A DNA stretch of 64,000 nt, taken from contig CAZPYJ010000002.1 of the NCBI GenBank assembly GCA_964590645.1, positions 124,001 through 188,000 of the forward strand, given 5' to 3'. This DNA is from JAGNHN01 sp964590645. GTDB taxonomy: Bacteria; Bacteroidota; Bacteroidia; Bacteroidales; JAGNHN01. Below are positions 61,379-64,000 of this stretch, piece after piece (position 1 is the stretch's first letter; every line of letters starts with the position of its first letter). A program made the position numbers and the translations under genes. The notes beneath the pieces are model-generated. The model was given only the letters and a program-made list of their open reading frames with translations. It did no database searches and was not told the origin of the DNA.

Positions 61379-62416
61379 TCAGGGTTTTAAGGGAATGTGA
61401 GTCAGCCCCATTGTTTCCTGGAGACCTAAAATCAGATTCATATTCTGCACTGCGGCCCCCGCCGCTCCCTTGACAAGATTGTCGATGGCGCTGACCAACA
61501 GCAGGTTACCGGTACGTGCATCAATGGTGTAGTAAAGATCACAATAATTCGATCCTCTCACCTCCTTGATGGAAGGCGGTATGGAGGTGAGTCGAACAAA
61601 TGGCTTGTCCCGGTACGTCTCTGTATAAAGCTCATCCAAATCCTTTTGCACAATATCCCTGAGCGGCCGGGCATAAATGGTGCTCAGAATACCCCGGTCC
61701 ACCGGGAGCAGGTGGGGTTGAAACTGTACCCGTGTTTTGTGTCCACTGATGCGATGCAGGATGTCCTCTATCTCAATCGTATGCCGGTGTGTTTTCAGGC
61801 CATAAGCTTTAAAATTATCATAGACATTCGGGAAGTGGGTGATGGCAGAAGCTTTGACCCCTGCCCCGGTAATACCGGTTTTGGCATCAACGATGATCCG
61901 GTCTGAGGCAATCCATCCTGTCTTCAACAAAGGTGCGAGGGCCAGGATGGCACCCGTGGGAAAACAACCCGGATTGGCCACCAGTCGGCTGCCGGAAATC
62001 TCATCACTGAAAAATTCGGGTAGTCCGTATGCCGCATCTGAAATTCCCTGCGGATAGTTGTGCGTCATTTTATACCACTCTTCATAATCCGCCGCATTAC
62101 TTAGCCGGAAATCCCCGCTCAGGTCCACTACCGGAAAGGGAGCGTTGGTGAAGGCTTTCACCATATCCATAGAAACCCCGTGGGGTAGTGCCAGAAAGAC
62201 CAGGTCCGGCTTGAGAGCCGGCACATCTGCGGCTTTGCTGAGCCTGAGGTGGCAGATGTTCCTGAACTGGGGATGAATTTCAGAGAAATCTTTTCCTGTT
62301 TGACTTTCCGAGGTGATGGCAATGATTTCGGCCTGGGGATGGCCCAGGAGCAGGCGCACCAGTTCCGAACCGGTGTATCCGCTTGCCCCGATAATGGCAA
62401 TTTTTATCTTATGCAT
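61379..62416 (-). CDS. argC: N-acetyl-gamma-glutamyl-phosphate reductase ArgC
   Basis: NADPH-dependent reduction of acetylglutamyl phosphate. 345 residues. Seen: AIIGASGYTGSELVRLLLGH, FLALPHGVSM, VVDLSGDFRL, the active-site NPGCFPTGAILALAPLLK with the catalytic Cys, and AKTGITGAGVKAS. Its start overlaps the end of argD by eight bases. Confidence 0.95.
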   Translation of the reverse strand: MHKIKIAIIGASGYTGSELVRLLLGHPQAEIIAITSESQTGKDFSEIHPQFRNICHLRLSKAADVPALKPDLVFLALPHGVSMDMVKAFTNAPFPVVDLSGDFRLSNAADYEEWYKMTHNYPQGISDAAYGLPEFFSDEISGSRLVANPGCFPTGAILALAPLLKTGWIASDRIIVDAKTGITGAGVKASAITHFPNVYDNFKAYGLKTHRHTIEIEDILHRISGHKTRVQFQPHLLPVDRGILSTIYARPLRDIVQKDLDELYTETYRDKPFVRLTSIPPSIKEVRGSNYCDLYYTIDARTGNLLLVSAIDNLVKGAAGAAVQNMNLILGLQETMGLTHIPLKP

Positions 62417-63599
62417 TTTGAATATTGTTTAAGGCGGTGTGTGTAACATTAACAAGCTGGTCGATCTCTTCGTAGCTTATGACCAATGGAGGCACAAGTC
62501 GCAGGATATTGCCTGCAGTGGCATTGGCCAAGACCCCCAGCCGGAGCATTTCCTGCACCACCGGTGCAGCTTTGGTATGGAGGACGACACCCAGCATCAG
62601 GCCGAGGCCCCGCACCTTCTCGATGAGCGGATGCTTTAAGTCGTAGAGGGCTTTCTTCAAATATTTGCCTTTGCGAATGGCTTCCAGTACAAGGTCTTCC
62701 TCTTCGATCACATCCAGGTTTGCCAGTGCGGCGGCACATACCAGCGGATTTCCTCCGAAGGTGGAGCCGTGGTCTCCGTAAGTGATCGCATCTGCGGCTT
62801 TTTGCATTGCCAGCACGGCTCCGATGGGAACCCCACCCCCCAGGCCTTTGGCCAGGCATAGCAGATCGGGCTGGATGCCGAAATGGTCTTTAGCAAACAT
62901 TTCTCCGGTGCGGGCGATCCCGCATTGTACCTCATCCAGGATGAATAGGATATCCCTTGACTGGCAAAGTGCGCTAACTTCCTGAAGGAAATGGCGGTCG
63001 GCCACATTGATGCCGCCCTCCCCCTGCACCGGTTCCAAAATGACAGCGGCAATTTCCTTATTGAGCATCTTTTCGAGTGCGGCAACATCATTGAAGGGAA
63101 CCTTATGAAATCCGGATGGAATGGGTTCAAAACCCTGCTGGTAGGCTTCCTTTCCGGCGGCCAGGGTAGCCAGGGTGCGGCCGTGAAAGGCATTATCCAT
63201 ATACACGATGCCCCCACCCTTCCCTTGCTTGTGGGCATATTTTCGGGCAATCTTAAAGGCGCCTTCCACGGCTTCTGCACCGCTGTTTGAGAGAAATACA
63301 CGATCCATCCCGCTGAGTTTGGCCAGGCGTTCGCAGAGCCGGGCCAGGGGCTCACTGAGATAAAAGTTGGAAATATGCATCAGCTTTCCGGCCTGCTGGC
63401 GGAGGGCTTCCACCACCTTGGGGTGACAATGTCCCACATTATTCACGGCAATACCGGCCAGGGCATCCAGGTATTCATTCCCCTCTGTATCCCATACCCT
63501 GCAGCCTTTGGCAGTGGCCAGCACAAGCGGATAGCGACGGTAAGTTTGCAGGTGGTATTCCTGATCAATATTGTGTAAAGATTTGGCATCAGTTTTCAT
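62409..63599 (-). CDS. argD: Acetylornithine aminotransferase ArgD
   Basis: PLP-dependent class III aminotransferase. 396 residues. Seen: GIAVNNVGHCHPKVVEAL, SNSGAEAVEGAFKIARKYA, AFHGRTLATLAAG, LDEVQCGIARTGEMFA and LCLAKGLGGGVPIGAVLA with the PLP lysine, then GSTFGGNPLVCAAALA. Its place between argB and argC supports the arginine pathway. Confidence 0.94.
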   Translation of the reverse strand: MKTDAKSLHNIDQEYHLQTYRRYPLVLATAKGCRVWDTEGNEYLDALAGIAVNNVGHCHPKVVEALRQQAGKLMHISNFYLSEPLARLCERLAKLSGMDRVFLSNSGAEAVEGAFKIARKYAHKQGKGGGIVYMDNAFHGRTLATLAAGKEAYQQGFEPIPSGFHKVPFNDVAALEKMLNKEIAAVILEPVQGEGGINVADRHFLQEVSALCQSRDILFILDEVQCGIARTGEMFAKDHFGIQPDLLCLAKGLGGGVPIGAVLAMQKAADAITYGDHGSTFGGNPLVCAAALANLDVIEEEDLVLEAIRKGKYLKKALYDLKHPLIEKVRGLGLMLGVVLHTKAAPVVQEMLRLGVLANATAGNILRLVPPLVISYEEIDQLVNVTHTALNNIQNA

Positions 63600-63609
63600 T
63601 TGGATGTAA

Positions 63610-64000
63610 TTAGAGTTTAATCCTTGTTCCGGTTGGAATATGTTTCATTGAATCAACGATTTGCTGCGGTTGTGTGCCATTGATGATACGCACATTCCCC
63701 ACCCCTTTGCTGAGAGCCGAAAAACAGGCTTCAATCTTTGGGATCATCCCGCCTTTTATGATATTGTCAGTCATCATTTTTTTCCCCTGAGAAATAGATA
63801 CTTCTCTTAAAAGAGAGTTCGTATCGCCGGGATTCATCATTATGCCGTCGATATCGCTCAGAATTAAAAAGAGATCTGCCTGAAGGGCTGCGGCAACAGC
63901 ACCGGCAAACATATCTGCATTCACATTGTACTCTTCTCCGTCTTCTCCCTGCGCCAGGCAGGTAAGTACAGGCAGGTAGTGTGCTTCGAGGAGCAAATGG
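63610..64000 (-). CDS. argB: Acetylglutamate kinase ArgB, C-terminal part (gene runs off the right edge)
   Basis: About 130 C-terminal residues. Seen: EEYNVNADMFAGAVAAALQA, LILSDIDGIMMNPGD, the lysine/glycine motif DNIIKGGMIPKIEACFSAL and the terminal VRIINGTQPQQI. These are the nucleotide-binding and N-acetylglutamate-binding segments of ArgB. First visible gene of the leftward argB-argD-argC-argJ operon, 10 bases before argD. Confidence 0.92.
   Translation of the reverse strand, partial: HLLLEAHYLPVLTCLAQGEDGEEYNVNADMFAGAVAAALQADLFLILSDIDGIMMNPGDTNSLLREVSISQGKKMMTDNIIKGGMIPKIEACFSALSKGVGNVRIINGTQPQQIVDSMKHIPTGTRIKL

Noticed and set aside
1..64000. tRNA, rRNA, transposase or prophage genes
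   Set aside because: Intergenic gaps were read for T-loop-like GGTTCGAATCC patterns and coding frames for transposase or integrase motifs; none was found.

Overview
The window looks like chromosomal DNA of a member of the phylum Bacteroidota, most likely from the Saprospiria/Chitinophagia side. The evidence is a type IX secretion component (SprE/PorW), a large secreted protein with a type IX sorting tail, DUF5686 and PorT-like outer-membrane proteins, FISUMP modules, and several upstream elements matching the Bacteroidota promoter form TTTG..TANNTTTG. Most of it is core genome with short intergenic gaps. No rRNA, tRNA, CRISPR array, transposase or prophage gene was seen, and no stretch over 300 bases lacks a gene.

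Layout. 1-10 kb: the start of recQ (leftward), then kdsD, an AhpD-like protein, a DUF5686 outer-membrane protein, lptB, a coiled-coil secreted protein, a TolC/HlyD efflux pair and tsaB. 10-19.6 kb: an SDR oxidoreductase, purine nucleoside phosphorylase, a 1346-residue T9SS substrate, a UDP-sugar 2-epimerase, a RadC-family protein, a cohesin-like secreted protein and a PorT-like barrel. 19.7-26.2 kb: a metallo-beta-lactamase-fold protein, then a four-gene acyl-CoA operon of the leucine-degradation type (mccB, liuC, mccA, acyl-CoA dehydrogenase). 26.3-31.2 kb: dCMP deaminase and a kinase-like protein, a LiaF-like/PspC envelope-stress pair, tatC, a small membrane protein and a haem-motif lipoprotein. 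31.2-32.9 kb: tryptophanase with a structured leader and a GGGATA tandem repeat at its stop. 32.9-36.6 kb: sprE/porW, bactofilin, atpZ and a membrane protein (leftward). 36.8-40.2 kb: M23 peptidase, dxr and rseP, overlapping. 40.3-43.7 kb: fumC, an ArsC-like protein, prfB (with its programmed +1 frameshift) and recX, all leftward.

44.0-53.0 kb is one giant gene of about 2978 codons: a secreted mosaic of a BNR-like propeller, Ig-like repeats, a lamin-tail insertion, a dockerin-like module shared with the protein at 17.8 kb, and four FISUMP modules joined by linkers that carry REP-like palindromes. Directly after it is a visibly more A+T-rich accessory patch (53.0-55.07 kb). It holds a DarTG toxin-antitoxin pair whose toxin gene is cut by one in-frame TGA, plus the stump of a second, MNT-type antitoxin gene. 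Core genes resume with a thioredoxin-fold protein, a GT39-like glycosyltransferase, a PstS-like lipoprotein, a sirtuin and the arginine operon argB-argD-argC-argJ (leftward; argB runs off the right edge).

The most interesting points are the interrupted DarTG island, the dockerin-like module shared by two secreted proteins, an A10 tract sitting in the promoter spacer of one of them (possible phase variation), the tryptophanase leader with a 21-codon ORF and hairpin, and the REP-like elements translated inside the giant gene. All functional names are by recognition of motifs and family resemblance, without database searches.
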